From Bacteroidota bacterium (GTDB lineage Bacteria; Bacteroidota; Bacteroidia; Cytophagales; Cyclobacteriaceae), in the NCBI GenBank assembly GCA_018267285.1, contig JAFDYU010000008.1, positions 186,001-250,000 on the forward strand: a stretch of 64,000 nucleotides of DNA, in the 5' to 3' direction. Made by a program: the position numbers and the translations under genes. Shown here piece by piece: positions 34,561 through 43,641 of this stretch (its first letter is position 1; each line of letters starts with the position of its first letter). The notes beneath the pieces were generated by a model. The model saw only the letters and a program-made list of their open reading frames with translations, was not told where the DNA came from and did no database searches.

Positions 34561-36327
34561 ATGAAGTTTACGTTGCTCTTTTTGTTTTGTCTTAGTTGGC
34601 TCTCTACATCTGCTCAGGAAATCAGCCCGCGTTACGAATTGGTAAAAATGAACGATAACGTGAACACACGCTACAATGAGGTGTCGCCCGTGATTTCGCC
34701 TGACGGAAAAAGTTTATACTACTTCGTGAGCGACCACCCCGAAAACAATTACGGCAAAGACGGAAGCCAGGATATCTGGGTTTCTTCGCTCGATGGCAGC
34801 GGAGTGTGGAGCAAAGCAAAGCACTTGGGTTCACCGTACAATCAAAACCGGTACAACCAGGTTTTTAATTTTCTGCCCGATGGTTCGCTGTTTATCCGGG
34901 GCACACGATCGAAAAATGAAAAAGGTTTTTCGGTGGTTAGCCCTTCCGAAAATTTAACTGAATTAAAGGTTACCGATTTTGATAAAATGGATAAAGGCGT
35001 TTTTTATGGAGCCACGCTCTCGGCCGATGGCAAACAGATGATCATTTATTTTTCTGAAAAACCTAACGATAAATTCAGCGATCTTTATCTGAGCAGCAAG
35101 CAACCCGATGGCCATTTCTCCAAGCCCGTGAAATTAAAAGTAAGTTCGGTGGCCGATGACTTTGCCCCGTTTATTGCACCCGATCAAAGGACGTTGTATT
35201 TCGCAAGCAATCGGTTTTCGAAAGATCGTGTCGGTGGAACGGATGTGTACAAAACCACCCGACTGGATAACACCTGGCAAAACTGGAGCGAGCCCGTTAA
35301 CCTGGGGCGGGCCGTAAATACCGTTGCAGAAGATGCTTATTTCTCGATCGATGACGAAGGAAATATTTTTACAGCACGTGCAGGGGCAAAAGTTGATGGT
35401 GGAAATTACGATTTGCTTATCCTCAAACCCCGCAACATCTCCATTGTATTATCGGGTATGGTGTACAATCAAAAAACAAAACAACCGATTGCTGCCAATG
35501 TCGATGTGAAGCTCAAAGAATTGAAAAAACCTTTCAATTTAAAAAGTACATCGGTAGGAAAGTTCGAAACCAAAATTCCCGAAGTAAGCACCTACAACAT
35601 TGCTGCTAACGCGGAGGGTTTTGTGCCGTTTGCACAAGATTACAAAGTGCCGCACTTAAATCGAGACACCACGCTGCACGTAGATATTTATCTTACCCCG
35701 CTCGCTAAGCAACTTTCGCTGGCTGGTGAGATTCTCGATAAAAAAACAAACAATAAAATTACCAACGCCAAGCTCACCATTACTCAAAAAAGTAATTCAG
35801 CACAGTTAGAACCATCTACCGGAGATGGAACTTTTACACAAGATATTCCCGGGTTCGACTGGTATGTTTTCAATGCCACTGCCGAAGGTTACCTGAATGC
35901 CACCGACAGCGTGCAGGTGATTGACGAAAGCAAAATTCCGGTAACGAAAAAAATCCTGATGACGCACATTGAGGTGGGCATCACCGTTCGTCTGAAAAAT
36001 ATTTATTTCGATTTCGACAAAACAACCTTGAAAGAAGAATCGTACGTTGAGTTGAATAAAGTGGTCGATTTCTTAAAGACAAATTCGAACGTATCGGTCG
36101 AGATAGCCGGCCATACCGACAGCAAAGGGTCGGACGACTATAACTTAAACTTATCGCAAGGCCGCTCGCAATCTGTAGTAGATTACCTCTCCGGCCAGGG
36201 CATTGAGGCTGCCCGCTTGCAGGCACACGGTTACGGTGAAACAAAACCGATTGACACCAACGAGACGGATGAAGGCCGCGCCAACAACAGGCGCGTGGAG
36301 TTTACCATCTTGAAGATTGATGGGTAA
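34561..36327 (+). CDS. OmpA family protein with PD40 propeller and CRD-type domains
   Basis: A 588-residue outer-membrane-associated protein: signal peptide (SWLSTSAQE), PD40/WD40-like propeller blades (about 40-285: VSPVISPDGKSLYYFVSD, TLYFASNRFSKDRVGGTDVY), two carboxypeptidase-regulatory-like domains (about 297-470) and a C-terminal OmpA peptidoglycan-binding domain (IYFDFDKTTL, EIAGHTDSKGSDDYNLNLSQ, GRANNRRVEF). The order resembles PorE of the type IX secretion system, which additionally has an N-terminal TPR that is missing here. It may tether envelope machinery to peptidoglycan. Confidence 0.9.
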   Translation: MKFTLLFLFCLSWLSTSAQEISPRYELVKMNDNVNTRYNEVSPVISPDGKSLYYFVSDHPENNYGKDGSQDIWVSSLDGSGVWSKAKHLGSPYNQNRYNQVFNFLPDGSLFIRGTRSKNEKGFSVVSPSENLTELKVTDFDKMDKGVFYGATLSADGKQMIIYFSEKPNDKFSDLYLSSKQPDGHFSKPVKLKVSSVADDFAPFIAPDQRTLYFASNRFSKDRVGGTDVYKTTRLDNTWQNWSEPVNLGRAVNTVAEDAYFSIDDEGNIFTARAGAKVDGGNYDLLILKPRNISIVLSGMVYNQKTKQPIAANVDVKLKELKKPFNLKSTSVGKFETKIPEVSTYNIAANAEGFVPFAQDYKVPHLNRDTTLHVDIYLTPLAKQLSLAGEILDKKTNNKITNAKLTITQKSNSAQLEPSTGDGTFTQDIPGFDWYVFNATAEGYLNATDSVQVIDESKIPVTKKILMTHIEVGITVRLKNIYFDFDKTTLKEESYVELNKVVDFLKTNSNVSVEIAGHTDSKGSDDYNLNLSQGRSQSVVDYLSGQGIEAARLQAHGYGETKPIDTNETDEGRANNRRVEFTILKIDG

Positions 36328-36394
36328 GAACAAGTTTGGTTAGGTCTCTACGCTAACCTCGAATCATTAAAATTATTTACGTAAAATAAAACTA

Positions 36395-36619
36395 TCATTT
36401 TTCACTGAGCAGATCTTCTGTTTGTTGTTTATCCTTTTCAAAGATATGCAGTCGCACACCCGGAAATATATCGTTGCGGATAGGGTACAGGGAGGTGAGG
36501 TTTTCGTCCGTAAGAAAACACGGAATGCCGTAGGCGTCTAATTTGGTTTTTGCCAGGTTAGCTTGAATCACCGTGTCGTAAGCACGGAATACAATTATTT
36601 TTTCCTCAGGTTCAGTCAT
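36395..36619 (-). CDS. DUF2007 domain protein
   Basis: A 74-residue protein with the compact DUF2007 fold: VFRAYDTVIQANLAKTKLDA, IPCFLTDEN and the closing VRLHIFEKDKQQTEDLLSE. Labelled putative signal-transducing protein in databases; function unknown. The ATG at 36619 is used because the longer version overlaps the upstream alkylation-repair gene. Cytoplasmic. Confidence 0.8.
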   Translation of the reverse strand: MTEPEEKIIVFRAYDTVIQANLAKTKLDAYGIPCFLTDENLTSLYPIRNDIFPGVRLHIFEKDKQQTEDLLSEK

Positions 36620-36627
36620 TTTCAAAG

Positions 36628-37341
36628 TTACCCGTTTTTTCTTCCGGTTTTTAACTTCGTCCACGTTTCGCGCACGGCAAAGGGAGGCAGCGAAGTTTTA
36701 TTTTTCTGAATGTACGCGGTTAAGTCTTTTCGGTGCAGTTTCACCATGCTTCGCAAAATCCAGGAAATTGCTTTGGAGATGAGCACCTCTTTTTCATGTT
36801 TGAGGCCATCAATCAGTTTAAAAGCCAGATTACGTAATCGCTCGTCCGTTGTTTGGGTCAGCGGCTTGCACAGCAGAACCAGTGAGGCCCTGCGTTTGTT
36901 TATGTTTTTATTTTTGTTTAAGCGGGGCAGTAAATTTTTCCAGGCTGGCCAGTTATCGGTAAACTGTTCCACTTTAAAATGACCGTAGCAAACGGTGTCG
37001 ACTTCGGCCCAGCCCACCAAGTGGTTGAGCCATTGGTCGAAAATTTTCGGATTGATTTCGTTTAGGAATTTTGGAGAAAAATCGAGCAGGAGGCCACCCA
37101 TCATTTTTTCGGTGGCCGATTTGCCTTTGATCAGCGAAGTGATTAATTGAAAGTATTCTTTTGCGGTAACATCTTTAGTACGGTACCAATTTTTACCCAC
37201 ACTTCTCAGTTTCGGCATACTGATGGCGTAGCGCAAGTGCGAATTGCCCAGGTAATTGTCGAGGTACGTGTGTTGAGTGGCTTGGTTGGCATTTTGGATA
37301 ATCTCGCCCAACAGTTCTTGATGCAACAATCGTACATTCAT
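36628..37341 (-). CDS. DNA alkylation repair protein (AlkD-like HEAT family)
   Basis: A 237-residue all-helical HEAT-repeat protein: YLGNSHLRYAISMPKLRSVG at the N-terminus, then helices including GWAEVDTVCYGHF and KAISWILRSMVKLHRKDL. AlkD-type glycosylases excise alkylated bases without flipping them; the WxxxDTxC-like segment and the late ISWILR helix fit the family. Whether it is catalytic is not provable here. It precedes the DUF2007 gene, 8 bp apart. Confidence 0.85.
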   Translation of the reverse strand: MNVRLLHQELLGEIIQNANQATQHTYLDNYLGNSHLRYAISMPKLRSVGKNWYRTKDVTAKEYFQLITSLIKGKSATEKMMGGLLLDFSPKFLNEINPKIFDQWLNHLVGWAEVDTVCYGHFKVEQFTDNWPAWKNLLPRLNKNKNINKRRASLVLLCKPLTQTTDERLRNLAFKLIDGLKHEKEVLISKAISWILRSMVKLHRKDLTAYIQKNKTSLPPFAVRETWTKLKTGRKNG

Positions 37342-37403
37342 AGGTTAAATAAATTTTTTAGCCGACAGGTTTCCGTTATTTTTGCACCCGAAGTAATGGA
37401 ATT

Positions 37404-37475
37404 GGCTCCGTATTTCAATGGATAGAATTTCAGATTCCGATTCTGAAGATGCAGGTTCGATTCCTGCCGGGGCTA
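37404..37475 (+). tRNA. tRNA-Arg (anticodon CCG)
   Basis: Cloverleaf folded by eye: acceptor GGCTCCG / CGGGGCT (two G-U pairs), anticodon stem TCAGA / TCTGA with loop TTCCGAT giving anticodon CCG, variable loop AGAT, T-arm GCAGG-TTCGATT-CCTGC, discriminator A. The D-stem is weak. CCA is not encoded. It reads CGG codons. Confidence 0.88.
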
Positions 37476-37530
37476 CTACAATCTCTTCTTTTAGTTTTTT
37501 TCACAACGACTTACATTAATCTTTTGACCG

Positions 37531-37905
37531 TTACTCCTTATTTGAAGGCTCACTTGCTAAATAGTCTAAGGCTTGATCTGAGGTATCGAATACAAATGTT
37601 TTTTTTTCCGCCCAATGATTTACTCCTCGTACAATCCATTCCTTAACTAAAGTTACCCCAACAATAGCTTGCCGCTCAATAAATGGTTCTATCTCAGGTA
37701 GCGTTTTTTCTAAGTGTCGCATAAACTTAGGCGAGGTGTGCTTCTCCTTACTGGTAACATATAGCACAACACAATTTTTCTTTTCGGCAATAATTAAAGA
37801 TTTGACTAAGTCCAGCACTTCAATCGCCTGATCACCCGTACAGCCTGAGTAATCGACCACAATAACTTCTTTTCCTTTGTGATTTAATTTTCGGACACGT
37901 TCCAT
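37531..37905 (-). CDS. SpoIIAA/STAS-like domain protein
   Basis: A 124-residue cytoplasmic protein. The pattern VIVVDYSGCTGDQAIEVLDL, VLYVTSKEK, FIERQAIVGVTLVKEWIVRG and KTFVFDTSDQALDYLA fits the SpoIIAA-like/STAS fold seen in many bacterial hypothetical proteins. No serine of an anti-sigma-factor antagonist can be assigned with confidence. It converges on tRNA-Arg. Confidence 0.7.
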   Translation of the reverse strand: MERVRKLNHKGKEVIVVDYSGCTGDQAIEVLDLVKSLIIAEKKNCVVLYVTSKEKHTSPKFMRHLEKTLPEIEPFIERQAIVGVTLVKEWIVRGVNHWAEKKTFVFDTSDQALDYLASEPSNKE

Positions 37906-38117
37906 TAGTTATTCGTTTAGATAAGTCGTCCTTCTCTCGAAGTGCTCTCAGAATCGACACAGCATTAAAATAGAATTAAAAGCTGTCGTTTACAAATAGA
38001 ATTTTTCGATCAGCGACACAAAACATAAACAAAAGATTTACAGCTACGTTGAAATGGGTAAATCGCATTTGTATCAGACTTTCGTTACTGATTCTCTCAA
38101 ACTAAAATTAGCTCAAT

Positions 38118-38906
38118 ATGAAAACCATCCGTAACTTTTTAGTGGGGCTGTGTGCATTGTGCACAATTTCTTGTTCCATCATTCGCCCGGGGCAGGTCGG
38201 CATGAAACAAAGACTGGGCAAATTAGACCGAACGCCATTGGCGCAAGGTGCATATTTTTTTAACCCGTTTACCACTACGGTGAAGAGAATAAACACTCGC
38301 ACGGTAGAGGCATTGAACGACCTGGATGTACCAACCCACGAAGGGCTAATGGTGAAAGCAGAGATAGCGTTGCTTTATCACGTGAAACCCGAAGCAGCAC
38401 CCGATGTGTTTGTAAACTACGGAGCAAATTATCAGGAAGTTATTGTAGAAAGTAATTTTCGTGCCGTGGTACGCCACGTCACGGCCAAATACATGGCGAG
38501 AGAATTGTTTGCTGTGGACCGCAAAAAAATTGAAAATGAAATTACCGATGAAATCTCAACCAGCGTTTGGACCAAAGGCTTTGTGGTGGATGCCGTCTTA
38601 TTGAAAAGCATCACCATGCCCCCCCAGATTTTTCAAGCCGTAGAGAATAAACTCAAATCCGAGCAAGAAGCTTTGCAAATGGAATTTATAATTGCCAAAC
38701 AAAAGAAGGAAGCCGAACGGATGCAGATTGAAGCGGAAGCAATAAAAAAATACAACGCCAAAGTTTCCGAAAGCCTCTCCGATCTACTCGTTAAGTGGAA
38801 TGGCGTTCAAGTGCTAAAAGGATTGGTGACATCGCCCAATGCTAAAGTCATCATCACCGATGGTAAAACACCGATGATTATCAACGACCAGCCCAAACAG
38901 CCGTAA
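38118..38906 (+). CDS. prohibitin/band 7 family lipoprotein
   Basis: A 262-residue SPFH-domain protein. The N-terminus looks like a lipoprotein signal (ALCTISC, Cys19) instead of the usual transmembrane anchor. The band 7 domain (about 24-190) has GQVGMKQRLGKL, VPTHEGLMVKAEIALLYHV and AVVRHVTAKYMARELFAVDR, and is followed by a charged helix (KLKSEQEALQMEFIIAKQKK). Prohibitins assemble into membrane rings that organise microdomains. A terminator follows. Confidence 0.9.
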   Translation: MKTIRNFLVGLCALCTISCSIIRPGQVGMKQRLGKLDRTPLAQGAYFFNPFTTTVKRINTRTVEALNDLDVPTHEGLMVKAEIALLYHVKPEAAPDVFVNYGANYQEVIVESNFRAVVRHVTAKYMARELFAVDRKKIENEITDEISTSVWTKGFVVDAVLLKSITMPPQIFQAVENKLKSEQEALQMEFIIAKQKKEAERMQIEAEAIKKYNAKVSESLSDLLVKWNGVQVLKGLVTSPNAKVIITDGKTPMIINDQPKQP

Positions 38907-38925
38907 TGGTATTTTCTAACTATTG

Positions 38926-38957
38926 AAAGGGGATGAATCCGTTTATCCCCTTTTTTA
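38926..38957 (+). terminator. rho-independent terminator
   Basis: AAAGGGGAT pairs with ATCCCCTTT around a short loop, followed by T's. It ends the prohibitin transcript. Confidence 0.9.
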
Positions 38958-39032
38958 TTCGTCAAAAATAAATACTTGATGGTATAAAAGCCTTCTCGTT
39001 AGTTTCGCTTTAACATTCAAAAAAGAAATATT

Positions 39033-40550
39033 ATGAAATATGTTTACATCCTCCCGCTGTTGTTTTTTACGGCAACATTACCAGCTCAGGAAAAACCACA
39101 GGATAAATCACACAACGACCGCTCTTCGGCAAACGATAGAATACTGCAAGCCGAGTCGACAGTAACGTCAACAAATCAGGTAACCATCAAAGGGAAAGTT
39201 GTTCCCTACAAAGTCACGGCCGGCACACAACCCGTGTGGGACAAAGACGGGAAGGTGATTGCTTCCTTGTTTTATACATTTTACGAACGCACCGATGTGG
39301 TGGACAAAAGTAAGAGGCCGTTAGTCATGTCGTTCAATGGCGGGCCGGGCTCGGCTTCAGTGTGGATGCACATTGCTTACACCGGACCTAAACTGTTAAA
39401 CATTGATGCGGAAGGATACCCTGTGCAGCCATACGGAGTGCGCGACAACCCAAATTCTATTCTCGATGTGGCCGATATTGTTTACATCGATCCGGTGAAC
39501 ACCGGCTTTTCGAGAATCCTAGATCCGAAAGCAGAGCGCTCAGTTTTCTTTGGCGTGAATGCCGATGTCAAGTATTTGGGTGAATGGCTCAACACCTTTG
39601 TTTCCCGTAGTGGACGGTGGACTTCGCCTAAATATCTAATTGGTGAAAGCTATGGCACCACACGTGTGTCGGGTCTTGCGTTGGAGTTGCAGAATTCGCA
39701 TTGGATGTACCTCAACGGTGTGATTTTAGTTTCCCCAACCGATCTCGGCATCAAACGCGATGGCCCTGTGAGCGATGCCCTGCCGTTGCCCTACTATGCA
39801 GCCGCGGCCTGGTATCAAAAAGCGCTGCCTCAGGATTTACAGAAAAAAGATTTGAATGAAGTGCTTTCGGAGGTTGAAGCTTTTACCATTGATGAATTGA
39901 TTCCGGCACTTTCAAAAGGTGGATTCATTGATGAAACAAAACAAAAACAGATAGCGGCAAAAATGTCGCGTTACTCAGGGTTGTCGGAGAAATCTATTTT
40001 GCAACACAACCTGGTAGTGCCCACCGATTTTTTCTGGAAAGAACTGTTGCGCGAAAAAAATGTAACGCTCGGCCGATTGGATTCCCGCTATCTTGGCATC
40101 GACAGAATGCAGGCGGGCGACTCGCCCGATTACAATGCCGAGCTCACTTCGTGGCTTCACTCGTTCACGCCCGCCATCAATTATTATTTACGCGATGTGC
40201 TGAAGTACAAAACCGACATTAAATACAATATGTTCGGATCCGTTTATCCGTGGGATAATAATGGAAACCGAACCGGTGAAAATCTTCGCCAGGCTATGGC
40301 CGAAAACCCCTACATGCACCTGATGGTGCAGTCGGGTTACTTCGATGGTGCAACCACGTACTTTGAAGCCAAGTACACCATGTGGCAGATAGATCCAAGC
40401 GGTAAACTTAAAGACCGTATGCGTTTCGAAGGATACCGCAGTGGGCACATGATGTACTTGCGTGCCGAAGATCTTGCTACTTCTAACGAACACATCCGCG
40501 AGTTCATAAAAAAATCGTTGCCCGCAAATGGGCAACCTGCCAAGTATTAA
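39033..40550 (+). CDS. S10 family serine carboxypeptidase
   Basis: A 505-residue secreted peptidase: signal peptide ending LPAQE, the oxyanion segment SFNGGPGSASVW, catalytic Ser206 in GESYGTTR, Asp438 in YFDGATTYF and His472 in YRSGHMMYL, the full triad of family S10. It would remove C-terminal residues from peptides in the periplasm. It is a single-gene unit downstream of the prohibitin terminator and converges with the next gene. Confidence 0.95.
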   Translation: MKYVYILPLLFFTATLPAQEKPQDKSHNDRSSANDRILQAESTVTSTNQVTIKGKVVPYKVTAGTQPVWDKDGKVIASLFYTFYERTDVVDKSKRPLVMSFNGGPGSASVWMHIAYTGPKLLNIDAEGYPVQPYGVRDNPNSILDVADIVYIDPVNTGFSRILDPKAERSVFFGVNADVKYLGEWLNTFVSRSGRWTSPKYLIGESYGTTRVSGLALELQNSHWMYLNGVILVSPTDLGIKRDGPVSDALPLPYYAAAAWYQKALPQDLQKKDLNEVLSEVEAFTIDELIPALSKGGFIDETKQKQIAAKMSRYSGLSEKSILQHNLVVPTDFFWKELLREKNVTLGRLDSRYLGIDRMQAGDSPDYNAELTSWLHSFTPAINYYLRDVLKYKTDIKYNMFGSVYPWDNNGNRTGENLRQAMAENPYMHLMVQSGYFDGATTYFEAKYTMWQIDPSGKLKDRMRFEGYRSGHMMYLRAEDLATSNEHIREFIKKSLPANGQPAKY

Positions 40551-40551
40551 T

Positions 40552-40983
40552 TCACCAGGGCTCGTGCCCCGAAGCTGACGCAAAACCCACCCCGTTGATC
40601 ACGATCATCGGGGTGCGGTCGAGGCGCGGGTGATTTATTTTTTGAAACACAAACGAGCCTTGGCCGTTAACATTCGATTGATAAAAAATACGGTTTCCGC
40701 TCACCCACCATTTTCCGTAGTCGTTATCTTGAAGCGCAGGCACAGACGTGCCGCCCGGCAACGAGGCACGATCTAACGTAGCTTCATAAGTTCCATCCGA
40801 GTTTAGCGATAGGCACGAATTGGTGAGGGCATCGTCTGTGGTAGTCAGGTTGATAAAACACCACTTGCCCACCAGTTCGGGCGCAATTTGCTGAGCCTCG
40901 GTTTGTGCGGCTACTTGCAGGTTTAGCAAACCAATAATAGCCGATAAAAAAAAACCCGGTCTTAACTGGATGTTAAATCTCAT
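40552..40983 (-). CDS. secreted protein with lipocalin-like WxF core, unknown
   Basis: A 143-residue exported protein: signal peptide (FFLSAIIGLLNLQVAAQ), then APELVGKWCFINLTTTDD, an NSDGTYEATLDR strand pair and GKWWVSGNRIFYQS. The pattern of a GKW turn, SDGTY strand and GKWWV strand is typical of small lipocalin-like or copper-resistance-like beta barrels, but I assign no family. Start at ATG 40983; the longer frame would overlap the divergent OmpA gene. Confidence 0.6.
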   Translation of the reverse strand: MRFNIQLRPGFFLSAIIGLLNLQVAAQTEAQQIAPELVGKWCFINLTTTDDALTNSCLSLNSDGTYEATLDRASLPGGTSVPALQDNDYGKWWVSGNRIFYQSNVNGQGSFVFQKINHPRLDRTPMIVINGVGFASASGHEPW

Positions 40984-41015
40984 GGCTTCAATTTTCTTTT
41001 CCGTACATTCACTTT

Positions 41016-41444
41016 GTGAAATCAACAGTACTAAAAATAAATCTTTTTTTGCTCTTAATTTCATTGACCATTTCTGCCGGTGCGCAGGTCAACGCAAAAG
41101 AAATCAGCAAAAGCATATTTTTTGGAGGAGGCAGTTATTTTATTGATGACGAACAAGCCGAGGGGCTTGCGCATTGGCTGGATTCCATACCCAATCTGCT
41201 CGACAAATACCAGGTGCAGATCATCAGCCATACCGATAACATTGGGGGCAGACGTTACAATCAATGGCTTTCGAAAATGCGAAGCCAAATGGTGTTCGAT
41301 TTGCTGGTGAAAAAAGACATCCCCGAAAAAATAATCCACATCCGCGACTGGGGTCTTGAAAACCCGGTTTATTCCAACGACTCGTACTCTGGTCTCCGCC
41401 TCAACCGCAGGGTAGATGTGGTGCTGCACCCCATCGTATTCTAA
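41016..41444 (+). CDS. stand-alone OmpA-like domain protein
   Basis: A 142-residue exported protein that is essentially one OmpA/MotB peptidoglycan-binding domain after a signal peptide (TISAGAQ): IFFGGGSYFIDDEQAEGLAH, VQIISHTDNIGGRRYNQWLS and GLRLNRRVDVVL. Start is GTG at 41016. It diverges from the lipocalin-like gene with a 32-bp gap. The role is probably anchoring to peptidoglycan. Confidence 0.88.
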   Translation: MKSTVLKINLFLLLISLTISAGAQVNAKEISKSIFFGGGSYFIDDEQAEGLAHWLDSIPNLLDKYQVQIISHTDNIGGRRYNQWLSKMRSQMVFDLLVKKDIPEKIIHIRDWGLENPVYSNDSYSGLRLNRRVDVVLHPIVF

Positions 41445-41485
41445 ATTGAAGTTTCCATTTTCAAGATATTGATTTCTTCTGTGCA

Positions 41486-41590
41486 GTCCGTTTTCGGACG
41501 CTCGTTTGCGAATACGGACGTTATCAGTGCAACCAAAAGGGCTTTTTTACGTCTTATTCCAAAAAATTCAGGTTGGCACTATTTTGGGCA
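41486..41590 (+). promoter_or_regulatory. candidate sigma-54 promoter with upstream activator sites
   Basis: An upstream palindrome GTCCG-TTTT-CGGAC (41486-41499) is followed, 20 bp further, by a second CGGAC half-site (41515-41519) behind TCGTTTGCGA. About 55 bp downstream, TTGGCAC (41573-41579) and GGGCA (41586-41590) resemble the -24/-12 elements of RpoN promoters, with the -12 part imperfect. The ABC ATPase ATG is 17 bp further on. Similar motifs precede MacB-type transporters in Cytophagales to my recollection. Confidence 0.5.
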
Positions 41591-41607
41591 ACTGAAACGG
41601 CAACACT

Positions 41608-42285
41608 ATGATAAAACTAAAAGACATCGACAAATTCATCGATTCGCGCTTTCAGCGTACGTTCATTTTAAAAGGAATCGATCTGGAAGTACAACAAGGT
41701 GAGTTTGTCACCCTCATGGGTCCCAGCGGTGCGGGCAAATCAACACTCATGAACATCATCGGCATGCTCGATGAACCCTCGGCCGGTGAGTATTATTTCT
41801 TTGATGAACCCGTGCACAAAATGCGCGAGAAGCAAAAAAGCGAGATGCACAAAAACTACATCGGTTTTATTTTTCAGGCATACCACCTGATTGACGAACT
41901 GACGGTGTATGAAAATATTGAAACTCCCCTTTTGTACAAAGGTGTAAACAGCAACATGCGCAAAAGTTTGGTGGCCGAGTTGCTCGACCGCTTCAATATG
42001 GTGGCCAAGAAAGATTTATTTCCCGAGCAACTGAGCGGAGGCCAGCAACAGCTGGTGGGCATAGCGCGCGCCATTGTAGGCGAACCTAAACTTTTGTTGG
42101 CCGATGAGCCCACCGGAAATTTACATTCCGAGCAAGGCAAACACATCATGGATATTTTTGAAAAGCTGAATGACGAGGGCATCACCATTATACAAGTAAC
42201 GCACTCGGAAGAAAACGCGCGCAGAGGAAAACGGATTGTGCGCATTGCCGATGGCGCAGTAGAAGCCGATGAAACCGTGAGATGA
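41608..42285 (+). CDS. LolD/MacB-type ABC transporter ATP-binding protein
   Basis: A 225-residue ATPase of the LolD/MacB subfamily: Walker A GPSGAGKSTLM, Q-loop FIFQAYHLIDELTV, signature LSGGQQQLVGIARA, Walker B LLLADEPTGNL and H-loop VTHS. The AYHLIDELTVYEN segment is typical for efflux or lipoprotein-release ATPases of this group. No permease or periplasmic adaptor is adjacent; the next gene encodes a TolC-type outer-membrane factor, so a tripartite efflux role is likely, with missing parts elsewhere. A sigma-54-like promoter lies upstream. Confidence 0.93.
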   Translation: MIKLKDIDKFIDSRFQRTFILKGIDLEVQQGEFVTLMGPSGAGKSTLMNIIGMLDEPSAGEYYFFDEPVHKMREKQKSEMHKNYIGFIFQAYHLIDELTVYENIETPLLYKGVNSNMRKSLVAELLDRFNMVAKKDLFPEQLSGGQQQLVGIARAIVGEPKLLLADEPTGNLHSEQGKHIMDIFEKLNDEGITIIQVTHSEENARRGKRIVRIADGAVEADETVR

Positions 42286-42294
42286 ACTAAAACT

Positions 42295-43641
42295 ATGAAA
42301 AAAAGTATATTGATATTGTTGGCGATGGTAAGTGCTTGCCTGCAGGCACAAAATCAACCCAAAGTTTTAACGTTTGAAGATGCCGTAAAAATTGCTCAAC
42401 GCAATGGAGTATTATTAAACCAGCAAAAAAATAATCTACAGCTCAATCAAATACAGAAGCTATCGAATATACTTGGGCTTGGCCCGACATTATCCGCTTC
42501 TTCCAGCGCCTATCGTGTTGAAGGTAATACGTTTAACAGCAATACACTCCAAGTGATAAATGGTATTTTTGATCAAGTGAATGGTTCTATCAATGCTAAT
42601 TGGAATTTGTTCAATGGGTTTTCTCAAGTTAATCGGGCAAGACAATACAGCAGTCTTCTTGATGCACAAGCCTATTACGTTAATCGCACATCGCAAGACA
42701 TCATCAACACCGTAGCAAGTCAATATCTTCAAGTACTGCTTGATAATGAACTTCTTAAAATAGCAAATGAAAATTGGGGCGCACTTAAAAAACAGTTGGA
42801 ACAAGTGCAGGCACAAGTAAACCTGGGGGTTAAATCTCCGGTCGATGAATACAATCAAAGTTCTCAAACTAAGGCTGCCGAAATCAGAACACTTCAGGCT
42901 GAAACCAACTTGATCAACGACAAAGCCTTATTAACACAAACACTGTTGCTGGATCCCCTGGAAGAAATACAAGTCGTTAAACCCGATTGGGATATTAATT
43001 CAACCAATGAAATAGAATTAAAACAAATGGTTGAATCCGCTTTTAAAAGTAGAGGAGATTATTTGCGTGCTGTGAAAAATGAAGATGCAGCCAGGTACGG
43101 AATGCATGCTGCACGTGCGTCTATGACACCCACACTAAGTGTATATGGAACGATGTATTCTGCCTACAATCATGCACACGGAGACCCGGGCGTCAGGCCT
43201 TTTGATACTCAGTTTAAAACAGACAACTTAAAAAAAATAGTAGGGTTTCAATTAAACATCCCAATTTTTGGCGGAAATCAAAACTTGCAAAACAGAACCA
43301 ATTATATTCAGCAGCGCGTTACTTACCTCAATAATCAATGGACTAGAAAGAATGTTGAAGTTCAGGTAAAAACCGATATCAAAAGGGCTTATGAAACCAT
43401 GAAGCTCTATGTAAAAACATTTTCGGTAACCATCGATCAGTTGGATGCGGCAGAAAAGGCATTGAACATGGAAACCGAACGCTACAATCTTGGTATCACC
43501 AGTTTTGTAGATTATGCCAACGCCAACCGGGTGCTTGTGCAAGCCCAAACCGACAAAGCCCAGGCCGAGTATCGTTTGCTTTTTCAGAAAGTGCTGGTGG
43601 ATTATGCCACAGGCACTCTAAAACCCGAAGGCTTGCAATAG
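42295..43641 (+). CDS. TolC family outer-membrane efflux protein
   Basis: A 448-residue outer-membrane factor: signal peptide ending CLQAQ, long helical hairpins with repeated NQ-rich segments (LTFEDAVKIAQRNG, NANWNLFNGFSQVNRARQ, NLGVKSPVDEYNQSSQTKA) and the second copy (NIPIFGGNQNLQNRTN, ERYNLGITSFVDYANANR). It forms a trimeric exit duct. It starts 9 bp behind the ABC ATPase gene and shares its promoter. Confidence 0.92.
   Translation: MKKSILILLAMVSACLQAQNQPKVLTFEDAVKIAQRNGVLLNQQKNNLQLNQIQKLSNILGLGPTLSASSSAYRVEGNTFNSNTLQVINGIFDQVNGSINANWNLFNGFSQVNRARQYSSLLDAQAYYVNRTSQDIINTVASQYLQVLLDNELLKIANENWGALKKQLEQVQAQVNLGVKSPVDEYNQSSQTKAAEIRTLQAETNLINDKALLTQTLLLDPLEEIQVVKPDWDINSTNEIELKQMVESAFKSRGDYLRAVKNEDAARYGMHAARASMTPTLSVYGTMYSAYNHAHGDPGVRPFDTQFKTDNLKKIVGFQLNIPIFGGNQNLQNRTNYIQQRVTYLNNQWTRKNVEVQVKTDIKRAYETMKLYVKTFSVTIDQLDAAEKALNMETERYNLGITSFVDYANANRVLVQAQTDKAQAEYRLLFQKVLVDYATGTLKPEGLQ

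Noticed and set aside
41469..41702. Plus-strand frame of 77 codons before the ABC ATPase
   Set aside because: Basic, low-complexity product overlapping the promoter region and the start of the ATPase gene in another frame; no family or leader support.
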